The translations under genes and the position numbers were made by a program. From positions 248,001 to 312,000 of the forward strand of contig JBMNES010000001.1 in NCBI GenBank assembly GCA_050948905.1: 64,000 nt of DNA, written 5' to 3'. How positions within the stretch are numbered: the first letter of the stretch is position 1; every line of letters starts with the position of its first letter. The stretch comes from DTKD01 sp050948905 (lineage in GTDB: Bacteria; Armatimonadota; UBA5829). This document shows positions 32,822-42,063 of this stretch, piece after piece. The notes under the pieces were generated by a model. That model had not been told where the DNA came from and did not search any database. It worked only from the letters and a program-made list of their open reading frames with translations.

Positions 32822-33522
32822 TACAGCCGGTTATTCATCGATTCGACGAAGTAGGCTCCACAAACGATATCGCCGCTGAGCTTGCCAGGGAAGGCGCTTC
32901 TGAGGGTACGGTTGTTACGGCGTTGCTGCAGGCGAAGGGCCGGGGCAGACGCGGCAGGCAATGGCATGCGCTGCCGGGTGAGAGCGCGCTGGTGTCCGTT
33001 GTGCTGCGCCCTGCCCTGCCTCTGAATCAGTTTCATCAGCTTGCCTTTGCGGCGGCGGTCGCAGTGGGAGAATGTCTTGAAGATTGCGGCGTGCGGCCGG
33101 AGTTGAAGTGGCCGAACGATGTGCTGGTGGATGATAAAAAGATTTGCGGGATACTTGTGGAGACTGCTGGGAACGCGGCGGTTGTTGGAATCGGCATAAA
33201 CGTCAAGCAGACGGATTTCCCACTTGGACTGGATGCGCAGGCTACATCGATAGCGCTTTGTGGTGGAAATTGTCTGGATGTTGATGAGATTACGGATATG
33301 CTCTTGCAGCATCTTTTCTCGGTTTATAGCCAGCCGTTCGAGGAGATTTTGGGGCGGTGGCGTAAGTATATGTGGGGTATCGGACGCCGGGTGAATATCG
33401 TAACTGAAGGCGAGACGGTGTCTGGCACGATATCGGGTGTGGACAACGATGGCGCGTTGCTGTTGGATGATGGACAGCGCAGAATCGTGTCCGCTGAGAC
33501 TATAAAAGTTCTGAGAATCTGA
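32818..33522 (+). CDS. birA: Biotin-[acetyl-CoA-carboxylase] ligase, short form
   Basis: A 234-residue class I biotin protein ligase that attaches biotin to the carboxylase carrier protein through biotinyl-AMP. The biotin/adenylate loop is AKGRGRRGRQWHALPGE and the central motif KWPNDVLVDDKKICGILVE, with the C-terminal SH3-like domain following. The DNA-binding HTH of class II BirA is absent, so it should not repress the bio genes. It starts inside nadC and is followed, 22 bp later, by apgM. Confidence 0.95.
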   Translation: MIQPVIHRFDEVGSTNDIAAELAREGASEGTVVTALLQAKGRGRRGRQWHALPGESALVSVVLRPALPLNQFHQLAFAAAVAVGECLEDCGVRPELKWPNDVLVDDKKICGILVETAGNAAVVGIGINVKQTDFPLGLDAQATSIALCGGNCLDVDEITDMLLQHLFSVYSQPFEEILGRWRKYMWGIGRRVNIVTEGETVSGTISGVDNDGALLLDDGQRRIVSAETIKVLRI

Positions 33523-33543
33523 TTTTAGTTTGGAGGATATTTG

Positions 33544-34776
33544 ATGGCTAAGGCATTGCTTTTGATATGCGATGGATTGGGAGACAGGCCGATTGCTGAA
33601 TTGGGGGGCAAGACGCCTCTTGAGGCGGCGGAAAAGCCAAACCTGGACAGGCTGGCGACCGAGGGCGAATGCGGAATTATGGACCCAATCGCTCCGGGGG
33701 TGCGCGCAGGCAGCGACACTTCGCATTTGGCTATTCTGGGTTATGACCCCTACACCTATTATACCGGCAGAGGGCCTTTCGAGGCTGCTGGAATCGGGAT
33801 GGACGTCCGGGAAGGCGACATCGCGTTTCGATGCAACTTCACGACTGTAGATGAGAATATGACAGTTCTCGACCGGCGGGCGGGGAGAATATCTAGCGGC
33901 ACCGACCAGCTAGCTGCCGCTTTGAACGGTATGGTGATCGATGGCGTGGAGGTGATATTCAAGGAATCCGTGGCGCATAGATGCGCGCTGATTCTGCGAG
34001 CCAAAGGTCTGGGCGCGGAAATCACCGACACCGACCCGCACCATGAGAACGCCAAGGTGCTTGAGTGTAAGCCGATTGATTCGAACGATGCAGCAAGCGA
34101 GAAGACGGCCAGGGTGGTCAATGAGTTCGTTCGGAAGTCTTATGAGATTTTAAAAGATCATCCGGTAAACGTCGAGCGAGCAGCCAATGGCCTGCATCCT
34201 GCAAACATCGTGCTGCCTCGCGGCGCCGGAATCGGGCCGAATATGCGCAGTTTTAAGGATGAATATTCCCTTGACGCGACCTGCGTGGCGGAGACTGGGC
34301 TGATTAACGGCGTTGCGAGATATATTGGGATGAAGATTGTGGAAGTGCCGGGGGCTACGGGCGGCACGGATTCTAATCTCGTTAATATGGCTAAGGCTAT
34401 TGTCGAGGAGTTTAAGAATGCCGATTTCATTCTCTGCAACGTGAAGGGCGCAGATGTTGGCGGACACGATGGTGCTCCTGATGTTAAGTTGCAGATGATT
34501 GCAAAGCTTGATGAGATGATGGGCTATCTGCTGGAGAATCTGCCGAAGGAGACCTTTATTGTGCTCACGGCGGATCACTCGACGCCGTGCGCAGTTATGG
34601 ATCACTCCGGCGACCCCGTACCGATTGTGTTCTGGGGAGACGGTGTTCGCACGGACTCGTGTAAGCATTTCGATGAGCGGTCGGTGACCAGCGGGGGCGT
34701 GAATCGCATCCGAGGCATAGATGTGATGAAGATTACCACGCAGTTGATGAATACTGCTGAGAAGTTTGGGGCTTAG
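33544..34776 (+). CDS. apgM: 2,3-bisphosphoglycerate-independent phosphoglycerate mutase, archaeal type
   Basis: A 410-residue alkaline-phosphatase-superfamily enzyme interconverting 3- and 2-phosphoglycerate. Metal-site and catalytic motifs visible are CDGLGDRPI at the N-terminus, AGSDTSHLAILGYDP with the catalytic serine, GRGPFEAAGIGM, the GPNMRSF region and VLTADHSTPC at the C-terminus. ATG 33544 is preceded by GGAGG with good spacing, and TTG 33541 just before it is less likely. It is the last gene of the radA-nad run; a repeat-rich gap follows. Confidence 0.95.
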   Translation: MAKALLLICDGLGDRPIAELGGKTPLEAAEKPNLDRLATEGECGIMDPIAPGVRAGSDTSHLAILGYDPYTYYTGRGPFEAAGIGMDVREGDIAFRCNFTTVDENMTVLDRRAGRISSGTDQLAAALNGMVIDGVEVIFKESVAHRCALILRAKGLGAEITDTDPHHENAKVLECKPIDSNDAASEKTARVVNEFVRKSYEILKDHPVNVERAANGLHPANIVLPRGAGIGPNMRSFKDEYSLDATCVAETGLINGVARYIGMKIVEVPGATGGTDSNLVNMAKAIVEEFKNADFILCNVKGADVGGHDGAPDVKLQMIAKLDEMMGYLLENLPKETFIVLTADHSTPCAVMDHSGDPVPIVFWGDGVRTDSCKHFDERSVTSGGVNRIRGIDVMKITTQLMNTAEKFGA

Positions 34777-35092
34777 GAGAAGGGATAAACGCGAAAGAGC
34801 GAAAAGGAAATAGGCTATACATTTTGGCTGAGGCGACGTAGTGGCCGGGCCTCTGTCCCGGCCAGACCGCGTCATTCCGCGCGTAGTCGCGGAATCCACG
34901 GCGACGCACAGACGAGGCGAGATCCTGCGACTTCGCGCAGGATGACTATAAACCGGTAACTGTCAACTGACAACTGTAAACTCGAAAAGCAGATTTCTCA
35001 CTGCGTTCGAAATGACAAAGAGGGGCTTGTTCGAAATGACAAAGAGGGGCTTTTTCGAAATGGCAAAAATGGGGCTTTTTCGATAGGGCAAA
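34777..35092. repeat. Repeat-rich 316-bp gap (REP-like palindromes and short repeats)
   Basis: In order: the ACGCGAAAGAGCGAAAAGG motif shared with 36.6 and 63.5 kb, then palindromes CCGGGCC...GGCC, ATTCCGCG/CGCGGAAT and ATCCTGCG...GCAGGAT (also at 63.67 kb), then a degenerate copy of the dispersed AAGCAGATTTCTC repeat at about 34983, followed by four loose copies of a GGGGCTTTTTCGAAATGGCA-type unit that run into the start of the kinase gene. No coding frame is believable. Confidence 0.75.
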
Positions 35093-35104
35093 ATGGGGCT
35101 GGAG

Positions 35105-36586
35105 ATGGCAACTGATTCAAAATTTCTTGCGTTTGACTTTGGGGCGGAGAGCGGAAGGGCGCTGCTTTGCTCGATTAAAGGCGGAAAGATCGAATTAAAC
35201 GAGATACATCGTTTTTCGCATAGCCCGGTGAAGACGCTAGGGCACCTGCATTGGAACGTTTTAGAGCAATTCGCCAACATCAAACACGGTCTGAAACTGG
35301 CTCTACAGGAAGCAGGCGGCGGTGTTGATGGTATTGGCATCGATACCTGGGGGGTGGATTTCGGCCTTATCGGTGAGGACGGTGAACTGCTGGCAGTTCC
35401 ATCTCATTACAGGGATACTCGAACCGACGAGATGATGGAAGAGGTTTTCAAAATTGTCCCGCGTGAGGAAGTATTTGAGCGTACAGGTATCCAATTTCTT
35501 CAGTTCAACACCCTGTATCAACTCTTCTCTATGGTGAAAAGCAACTCGACCGCTCTAAAACACGCGACCAAGATGCTGATGATGCCGGATTTGTTTAATT
35601 ACTGGCTGACAGGGGAGCAGGTGGGTGAGTTCTCCATAGCCACGACGTCTCAGTGCTATGACCCGCGAAAAGGGGATTGGGCGCGGGAGATGCTGGAGAA
35701 ATTGGGAATACAGACCGGTATGCTGCCGAAGATCGTGCAGCCGGGGACAGTAATTGGAACCTTGCATGATAGCCTGGTTTCAGAGCTCGGCATAGGCGCA
35801 GGCGTGAAAGTGATCGCGCCGGCGGCTCACGATACAGGTAGCGCAGTGGCGGCTGTTCCGGCTACCGGGCAGGGGCATGTGTATATCAGTTCTGGCACAT
35901 GGTCTCTTATGGGCGTGGAAATTGATGAGCCGATGATTAATGAGCAGTCGCTGGCTATGAGCTTCACAAACGAGGGCGGAGTCGGCGGAAAATACAGGTT
36001 CCTGAAGAATATAATGGGGCTGTGGCTCGTGCAGGAGTGTCGGCGCACCTGGGCTGCTGCTGGAGAGGAAATATCATATTCCGATTTGACCACGATGGCA
36101 GAAGAATCCGAAGGGTTTGTATCGATAATCGACCCCGACGCGAATGTTTTTCTGACCCCAGGGGATATGCCGCAGCGGATCCGTGATTTCTGCGCTTCCA
36201 CAGATCAGCGCGTGCCTGAGACAAAGGGCGAGGTTGTGAGATGTGCGCTCGATAGCCTGGCTTTACGGTATCGATATACGGTGGAGTGCCTCGATAAAAT
36301 GTTCGGAATCCGCCACGATCCCATACATATCGTGGGCGGTGGCACGCAGAATAAACTTCTATGCCAACTTGCGGCCGATGCTACTGGAAGGACTGTTATT
36401 GCAGGGCCGGTGGAGGCTACTGCGATAGGAAACGTCCTGGCACAGGCGATGGGCACCGGCGCAGTAGGCTCGCTTCACGAGGCGCGTAGGATAGTTATCG
36501 ACTCCTGCGAGCTTGAGAGATATGAGCCGAGGGGCAGTGAGGTCATTGAGAAGGCGTATCGCGTTTTTATGGATGTTGCGGGCTAG
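35105..36586 (+). CDS. rhaB: Rhamnulokinase (FGGY carbohydrate kinase)
   Basis: A 493-residue ATP-dependent kinase of the FGGY family, most like RhaB, which phosphorylates L-rhamnulose. Motifs: AFDFGAESGRALL (phosphate loop), GIDTWGVDFGLI, DTGSAVAAVPA, and the C-terminal HIVGGGTQNKLLCQLAADATG. I choose ATG 35105; ATG 35093 in the same frame is an equal candidate as neither has a clean ribosome binding site, and the repeats just upstream complicate the choice. No rhaA or rhaD neighbour is present, so substrate identity rests on the sequence alone. Confidence 0.88.
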   Translation: MATDSKFLAFDFGAESGRALLCSIKGGKIELNEIHRFSHSPVKTLGHLHWNVLEQFANIKHGLKLALQEAGGGVDGIGIDTWGVDFGLIGEDGELLAVPSHYRDTRTDEMMEEVFKIVPREEVFERTGIQFLQFNTLYQLFSMVKSNSTALKHATKMLMMPDLFNYWLTGEQVGEFSIATTSQCYDPRKGDWAREMLEKLGIQTGMLPKIVQPGTVIGTLHDSLVSELGIGAGVKVIAPAAHDTGSAVAAVPATGQGHVYISSGTWSLMGVEIDEPMINEQSLAMSFTNEGGVGGKYRFLKNIMGLWLVQECRRTWAAAGEEISYSDLTTMAEESEGFVSIIDPDANVFLTPGDMPQRIRDFCASTDQRVPETKGEVVRCALDSLALRYRYTVECLDKMFGIRHDPIHIVGGGTQNKLLCQLAADATGRTVIAGPVEATAIGNVLAQAMGTGAVGSLHEARRIVIDSCELERYEPRGSEVIEKAYRVFMDVAG

Positions 36587-36676
36587 GCGAAGTGAAGGGA
36601 AAACGCGAAAGAGCGAAAAGGGCGAAAATCAGAGATACTGAAATAGTTGGTGATATGATCAATGCCAGTTGCTCGG

Positions 36677-37252
36677 TCGGACTTCGGATGGCTGACTTCG
36701 GACATCGAAAAAGCAGATTTCTCACTTCGTTCGAAATGACATAGGGACATCTCGGGTTATGAGGTGGCGATTCGGAGATCGCCACCTATCTGTGTAAGTT
36801 GCCCTCGGACTTCGGATGCCTGACCTCGGATATCGAAAAAGCAGATTTCTCGCTTCGCTCGAAATGACATAGGGACATCTCGGGTTATGAGGTGGCGATT
36901 CGGAGATCGCCACCTATCTGTGTAAGTTGCCCTCGGACTTCGGATTGCTGACCTCGGACGCCGAAAAAGCAGATTTCTCGCTTCGCTCGAAATGACATAG
37001 GGACATCTCGGGTTATGAGGTGGCGATTCGGAGATCGCCACCTATCTGTGCAAGTTGCCCTCGGACTTCGGATTGCTGACCTCGGACGCCGAAAAAGCAG
37101 ATTTCTCGCTTCGCTCGAAATGACATAGGGACATCTCGGGTTATGAGGTGGCGATTCGGAGATCGCCACCTATCTGTGCAAGTTGCCCTCGGACTTCGGA
37201 TGCCTGACCTCGGATATCGAAAAAGCAGATTTCTCGCTTCGCTCGAAATGAC
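36677..37252. repeat. 128-bp tandem repeat array, about 4.3 units
   Basis: Unit: CGAAAAAGCAGATTTCTCGC, the CTTCGCTCGAAATGACATAG segment, GGACATCTCGGGTTATGAG, then the palindromic GGTGGCGATTCGGAGATCGC and GTAAGTTGCCC/CTCGGACTTCGG tails. Copies start near 36707, 36835, 36963, 37091 and a partial one at 37219; units differ by one or a few bases. Its palindrome and its AAATGAC core are the same as the dispersed repeat at 4.9, 34.98 and 63.6 kb. Minus-strand open frames here are shadows of the repeat. Confidence 0.95.
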
Positions 37253-37491
37253 GTAAGGAAGTGGCTGGGCGTTTGGCTTGGCCACACTTGTTATGCAATA
37301 AATACCTCAACTACTCAACACATTTATCATTTTACTGTTTTATCACATCCCCTTAGACTGTTTCCTTCCGTGGCAGATATGGGTATTCATGTAGCGGGTA
37401 CGCATGTATCTGCGACATATCTGGAATAGTATGGCGTCAGATCAGCTAAATGATTGACGCTGAGCAACATTCTTTGGGAGGGGGTGTGCTC
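37253..37491. other. Intergenic stretch of about 240 bp
   Basis: AT-rich segment after the tandem array, upstream of the KGG gene. I see no gene and no strong hairpin apart from the ribosome binding site of that gene. Confidence 0.4.
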
Positions 37492-37824
37492 ATGGCGGAC
37501 GAGAAACCCGGACCTCAGCCGGGGTCTGAAGGAGCACGACGTATATCGGAGGCCCATAAGGGGTCTCGAGAACATGACCGCGAAGGAGGATTCGCCGCCA
37601 ATCCAGAGTTGGCTAAGGAAGCCGGGCGAAAAGGCGGCGAGGCCGTGAAGCGCAAATACGGCCCTCAATTCTATCGAGAGATCGGCAGGAAGGGCGGGGA
37701 GACCGTAAAGCAGGAACGTGGATCAGAGTTCTATGCAGAAATCGGTCGACGTGGCGGCGAAATGCGCAGCCTCAGAATGAAAGAGAGGATGGCAAGGGAG
37801 AAAGAAAAAGAAAAAGAGAAATAA
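37492..37824 (+). CDS. KGG-motif general stress protein (GsiB-like)
   Basis: A 110-residue hydrophilic glycine-rich protein. Its core repeats AKEAGRKGGEAVKRKYG, REIGRKGGETVKQERG and AEIGRRGGEM are the KGG repeats found in GsiB/YciG-type desiccation and general stress proteins, and its lysine/glutamate-rich tail is likely disordered. ATG 37492 follows GGGAGGGGG; an extension to 37450 is unlikely. A terminator overlaps the convergent MFS gene end. Expression may depend on the sigma-B-like factor encoded at 45.9 kb, which is inference from families elsewhere. Confidence 0.86.
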   Translation: MADEKPGPQPGSEGARRISEAHKGSREHDREGGFAANPELAKEAGRKGGEAVKRKYGPQFYREIGRKGGETVKQERGSEFYAEIGRRGGEMRSLRMKERMAREKEKEKEK

Positions 37825-37855
37825 TGAGAATAAGCCACTACCTCTTTCGAACTCA

Positions 37856-37903
37856 CAATGGAGAAGCAGCGGACTAGACCGCAAGCGCTTCTCCATTGTT
37901 TTT
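37856..37903 (+). terminator. Rho-independent terminator overlapping the MFS gene end
   Basis: CAATGGAGAAGC (37856-37867) pairs with GCTTCTCCATTG (37887-37898), followed by five T residues. The MFS stop at 37874 lies in its loop, so the two convergent transcripts share sequence here. Confidence 0.9.
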
Positions 37904-39103
37904 GCCTATCGGCTTATATCGCCTATAGCCGAACATCAATACCCCAACGCTGACCATCGTGGCAACTGCACAGATTATGAAAATAGCTTGAGCGCTGAGC
38001 AGGTTTTTCTCGACCAGCCAGCCAGCGCTCAGAGGGCCGATGATCCCTCTTATGCCTATCAGCGTCAAGAAAATCGCCTGGTATTGAGAAAGCCGCTCCC
38101 TTGGCGCGAAATAAATGACTCCCATAAAATACGCAAGGTCGTTGCCCGCCCCCACGAAGCCTAAAAGCACCTTCGCCGGCAGAAGAACCCACCAACTTGA
38201 TGCTGCCAAATAGATTACCGGGATCAGCGCCCAAAAGACGCACTGCACCGCCACTATTTTCTCAGGTCTTCTCCTGTCCAGCCTGGTGCCCCAGTAGAAA
38301 TAGCCTAACATGCTGAATATCGAAACCACAAATGTGTAGACACTCTGCCGAACCGTGCCGACGTGAAGAATGTCGACCTCATGCAACGCAAACACAGGGG
38401 CGACAAAATAGGTTGCGAACCCATATAAGAAAATGCCCCCGCAAAACCAGAGATAACCCTTATCCTTAAACAGCACAGTCACCGAATCCCAAAGGAACGG
38501 AAACAGCCGCACACCCTCCTCTTTTGCCGGTGCGCTCATCCTGATCTTTTTGAAAATTATCGCCGAAACAACTCCGAAAATCGCGGCGACGGGGAAGACA
38601 TATCGATAGCTGACATATTTGAGCAGCACCCCTGCAATAAGGGCAAAGACTATACTGCAAATGCTTGTCAATACCCGAACAAAGCCCATAATCTTACCCC
38701 GGTCGTTGTCGGGGTAGATTTCTTTCATTATGTCCGTATAAGGCGGGATAGCCGCTCCGGCAATCAGCCAATACAGGATATAAATGCCGACCAAAAGTTT
38801 GGATGTGGTGGCGAAAATGGCCAAAAAGAACAGAGACCGGGAGATCACCCACGCGTAATATGCGTAGGGCATCTTGGCTTTCCCCAAAGTAACGTTGGCC
38901 CAGGGCAGTGACAGCAGATAGCCCGCCGCCGGCGCCATAGTCAACAAACCGACCTCCATCGGACTTGCGTTGAGGGTCTGACGTGCTATAACGATAATGA
39001 ACGGCAATGTAAGGCCGCCCATAACAGCCGACAACATTCCCGCCATTGCGTCTTTATTGTAAGCGTCGCGAGCAATCGGGGGCACTCGTTTAGAGAAAAA
39101 CAT
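37874..39103 (-). CDS. MFS transporter
   Basis: A 409-residue inner-membrane protein with 12 predicted helices, in two six-helix halves joined by a cytoplasmic loop around residues 185-205 (KKIRMSAPAKEEG). The loop between helices 2 and 3 carries LGKAKMPYAYYAWVISRS, a degenerate MFS motif A. The second half includes GYFYWGTRLDRRRPEK, a second motif-A-like loop. Small-solute uptake or efflux; no substrate specificity can be read. ATG at 39101-39103. Confidence 0.87.
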   Translation of the reverse strand: MFFSKRVPPIARDAYNKDAMAGMLSAVMGGLTLPFIIVIARQTLNASPMEVGLLTMAPAAGYLLSLPWANVTLGKAKMPYAYYAWVISRSLFFLAIFATTSKLLVGIYILYWLIAGAAIPPYTDIMKEIYPDNDRGKIMGFVRVLTSICSIVFALIAGVLLKYVSYRYVFPVAAIFGVVSAIIFKKIRMSAPAKEEGVRLFPFLWDSVTVLFKDKGYLWFCGGIFLYGFATYFVAPVFALHEVDILHVGTVRQSVYTFVVSIFSMLGYFYWGTRLDRRRPEKIVAVQCVFWALIPVIYLAASSWWVLLPAKVLLGFVGAGNDLAYFMGVIYFAPRERLSQYQAIFLTLIGIRGIIGPLSAGWLVEKNLLSAQAIFIICAVATMVSVGVLMFGYRRYKPIGKNNGEALAV

Positions 39104-39254
39104 CTCTACCCCCGATTAACTGCGATATTCGTAAAATGAATGACGTTCACCGATCTAACCCAAATCAGCCTGCGCAGGCGACATGACGGATGACGCACAG
39201 CAGGCCCGCCCTCTTATGCGAACGAGCCTGCAGTATTGTGATCCATTCTCTATT

Positions 39255-40832
39255 CTAGAGGTGGACCTGTTTGACGGTGTTAATGGCGGGAAGCTGCGTT
39301 AGTTTCTCCATAACAGCATCCGACACATCCTGGTCAACGCTGAGTATCATTATCGCCTTCGATCGCGGGGACTTTCTCCCCACATACATACCGGCGATGT
39401 TGATGCCTTCGTTCCCGAGCAGAGTACCGACACTGCCGATAACTCCTGGCTCGTCGGAGTGATCAGAGATAAGCACGACGCCTTCCGGCACGAAGTCCAT
39501 TGGGAAACCCGCCATCTGAACGATGCGCATCTCTCTGCCCTCAAACAAAGTGCCGCTGATCTGTGTGCTGCCCTTATCAGTGGTGACCGTGACTGTCAAC
39601 AGCGATGCGTAGTCGTCGAAGTCAGCCTTGCGGCTTTCGATAACCTCTATGCCTCTGGATTTCGCGATCACAGGAGCATTAACCAGATTGACTGTCTCCG
39701 CGACCATCGGACCAAGGACACCTGCAAGCACAGCACGGGTGATCGGGCCGCTTTCGATTTTTGCCAACTCTCCAAGCAGTTTGACCTCGACTTTTTCACA
39801 CCGGCCATCCATAATTCCCATCGCCAAAGCAGCCATTCTCTGCGCCAGAGGCAGGTAAGGCTGCACAGCCGCGAGCACATCCGGAGGAAGCGCGGGCATA
39901 TTGACCGCAGACCTCGCCGCCCTACCCTGGAACACATCGACAATCTGCTCCGCGACATCAATAGCGACGTTGGTCTGAGCCTCCTGCGTAGATGCGCCAA
40001 GGTGCGGGGTGGTTACCACGTTCGGCAGATCGAAAAGCTCGTTGGAAAAATCCGGCGGCTCCGTCTCAAAAACGTCGATAGCGGCCCCGGCGCATTTACC
40101 GCTCTTAATGGCTGCAATAAGCGCATCGTTGTCGATGATTCCGCCGCGCGCGACGTTGATTATGCGAACCCCATCTTTCATCATCTCGAACTCTTTTGCG
40201 CCGATTAAGCCAAGAGTCTCCTTGTTTTTGGGCAGGTGAAGCGTGAGATAATCGCTTTGCTGCAAGCAATCCGCAAAGTCGACGAGTTCAACTCCGTGCC
40301 CAGCCGCCTCCTCGGTTATGAATGGATCATAAGCGAGAACTTTCATTCCGAAAGAGCGACACCTCTTTGCGACTTCCTGGCCTATTTTGCCGAGCCCCAG
40401 AACACCGAGTGTCTTTTTGTATACCTCGTTGCCGGTGAACTTGCTGCGGTTCCATTCCTTGGCCTTCATAGAGACGTAAGCCTGGGGAATGTTACGTGAC
40501 AACGCCAGCAGCATCGCCACCGTATGCTCCGCGGCGGCTATTGTATTTCCGCCGGGACTGTTCACAACGATTATTCCGCGCTCGGTAGCTACCGGCACAT
40601 CCACGTTGTCGACGCCGACACCAGCTCGTCCTACTATCTGCATCTTCTTAGCGGCTTCGAGAACCCTGGCGGTAACCCGGGTGCCACTGCGGACGACTAA
40701 AGCGTCATATTCCCCGATAATCCCACATAACTCGTCTTCTGATAACCCCGTGTTGACATCCACATCAGCGACCTGCTTAAGGATGTCGATTCCTTCCTGG
40801 GCCAGTTTATCACTCACTAGAACCTTTGGCAT
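39255..40832 (-). CDS. serA: D-3-phosphoglycerate dehydrogenase
   Basis: A 525-residue enzyme catalysing the first step of serine biosynthesis, oxidising 3-phosphoglycerate with NAD. It has the substrate-binding SGTRVTARVL and VGRAGVGVDNVDVPVA, Rossmann loop GVLGLGKIGQEVAKR, the catalytic His region TTPHLGASTQEAQTNVA, the intervening domain (about residues 315-450) and a C-terminal ACT domain (about 450-525, with SDEPGVIGSVGTLLG), the long type of SerA with serine feedback. ATG 40830-40832 has GGAG nine bases upstream. It is 64 bp downstream of the GHL10 lipoprotein in the same direction. Confidence 0.96.
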   Translation of the reverse strand: MPKVLVSDKLAQEGIDILKQVADVDVNTGLSEDELCGIIGEYDALVVRSGTRVTARVLEAAKKMQIVGRAGVGVDNVDVPVATERGIIVVNSPGGNTIAAAEHTVAMLLALSRNIPQAYVSMKAKEWNRSKFTGNEVYKKTLGVLGLGKIGQEVAKRCRSFGMKVLAYDPFITEEAAGHGVELVDFADCLQQSDYLTLHLPKNKETLGLIGAKEFEMMKDGVRIINVARGGIIDNDALIAAIKSGKCAGAAIDVFETEPPDFSNELFDLPNVVTTPHLGASTQEAQTNVAIDVAEQIVDVFQGRAARSAVNMPALPPDVLAAVQPYLPLAQRMAALAMGIMDGRCEKVEVKLLGELAKIESGPITRAVLAGVLGPMVAETVNLVNAPVIAKSRGIEVIESRKADFDDYASLLTVTVTTDKGSTQISGTLFEGREMRIVQMAGFPMDFVPEGVVLISDHSDEPGVIGSVGTLLGNEGINIAGMYVGRKSPRSKAIMILSVDQDVSDAVMEKLTQLPAINTVKQVHL

Positions 40833-40896
40833 TAGCACACTCTCCTCGGTGTTTGCGCAGCGTCCGAGACATCTGCGCGGAAGTCATTTGGTTTTG

Positions 40897-42027
40897 TTAT
40901 TTAGCTTTTGCAGTCGCTTTTTCTGCGGCTGCGGCGAAAGCATCGACCAGGGCATCTCTGCTCTTAGATTGCTTAAAATCAAAAAGCACAAAGCCTTGTA
41001 GTCCTGCTTTTCGAATAGCTTCGACCTGGGCAAGCACCCCTGCGTTATCACTGAAGCTCACTTCAATGCCAACATACGTGGGTTTGCCCTTGCCACTGTT
41101 CCATTTTTTGAACCCCTGCAGCCATCCTCTGAACGACTGAGCAGATTTGGGATATTTCTCAGATTTATAGACCATCGGCAGGTTAGCGTCGAGGATATCG
41201 TTCGCCACCCACGATTTCCAATCCTGAAAGACTCCTGCGTAGCAGTCAGTTTTCTTGAAATCCGGGTCGTAGTTGCCCCAGGCGATAGTGGAAGCAGACA
41301 TCTGTACGTTCGGCTTGACGGCCTTCACCTGCTTGTGTACCATTCTCACAAGCTCTGTAACCTGATCTCGTCTCCACTGCGACCATTTCTCATCTTTAGG
41401 ATCGGGTTTAGTATTTGTTTTAGTCTCGGCATAGAACCTGGCAAGCGCTGTATCCGAGTAGCCCCATTTCTGGCCAGGATAGCGAATATAGTCCCATTGA
41501 ACCCCGTCCACGTCGTAGTTTTTAACAATCTCCATCACCACTTTGGTAATGTGCTCCCTGACCGCAGGGACTCCCGGGTCCAGGTATACCCCCTCAGAGG
41601 CGGTGGTGCTGCCGTTTACGTCTTTGTTGATCCAGTCCGGATGTGCGTTCACGATATGCTTCGGGTCGTTATTCGGTGTTTTTGACCATATTCGATAGGC
41701 GTTTACCCACGCATGTACTTTAATACCCTGAGCATGAGCCTGTTTAATCGTGTAATCCAGAGGATCAAAATCGGCTTTTGCTATATTGGTTGCGCGCGGT
41801 TCAAGCGTAGATTTATAATACGCATCCCCAGTTTTGCGCACCTGAATATATAGAGTGTTGATACCAGCTTTTTTGGCCGCAGCGATAGTCGCGTCAACTT
41901 CTTCGGGGCTTAGATAACCATGCCCCCACGCGCTTACCCACGCCCCGCGGACCTCATCGCCTGCCGTGCATCCCGATGCCAGGAGTATGACACAAGCCAG
42001 AACGACTAATATGGATGTTCTAATCAC
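40897..42027 (-). CDS. GHL10/DUF187-type glycoside-hydrolase-like lipoprotein
   Basis: A 376-residue exported lipoprotein, lipobox LLASGC with Cys20. The body is a TIM-barrel domain of the GHL10 (DUF187, FenI/YngK-like) family: RGAWVSAWGHGYLSPEEVD, DYDVDGVQWDYIRYPG and SASTIAWGNYD are family landmarks. These enzymes are thought to act on peptidoglycan or other glycans, but their activity is poorly known. It is followed by a paralogue (42064-43458) upstream in the same direction, 36 bp apart, and by serA 64 bp downstream. Confidence 0.88.
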   Translation of the reverse strand: MIRTSILVVLACVILLASGCTAGDEVRGAWVSAWGHGYLSPEEVDATIAAAKKAGINTLYIQVRKTGDAYYKSTLEPRATNIAKADFDPLDYTIKQAHAQGIKVHAWVNAYRIWSKTPNNDPKHIVNAHPDWINKDVNGSTTASEGVYLDPGVPAVREHITKVVMEIVKNYDVDGVQWDYIRYPGQKWGYSDTALARFYAETKTNTKPDPKDEKWSQWRRDQVTELVRMVHKQVKAVKPNVQMSASTIAWGNYDPDFKKTDCYAGVFQDWKSWVANDILDANLPMVYKSEKYPKSAQSFRGWLQGFKKWNSGKGKPTYVGIEVSFSDNAGVLAQVEAIRKAGLQGFVLFDFKQSKSRDALVDAFAAAAEKATAKAK

Positions 42028-42063
42028 TATCTCAGTTCCTCCAAAATATCCAAACAGCGTAAT

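Noticed and set aside
32548..33726. 392-residue minus-strand frame across nadC, birA and apgM
   Set aside because: It covers three coupled, clearly recognised genes on the opposite strand and has no family features.
36677..37252. CRISPR array
   Set aside because: The unit is 128 bp, directly tandem, with no spacers and no cas genes nearby.
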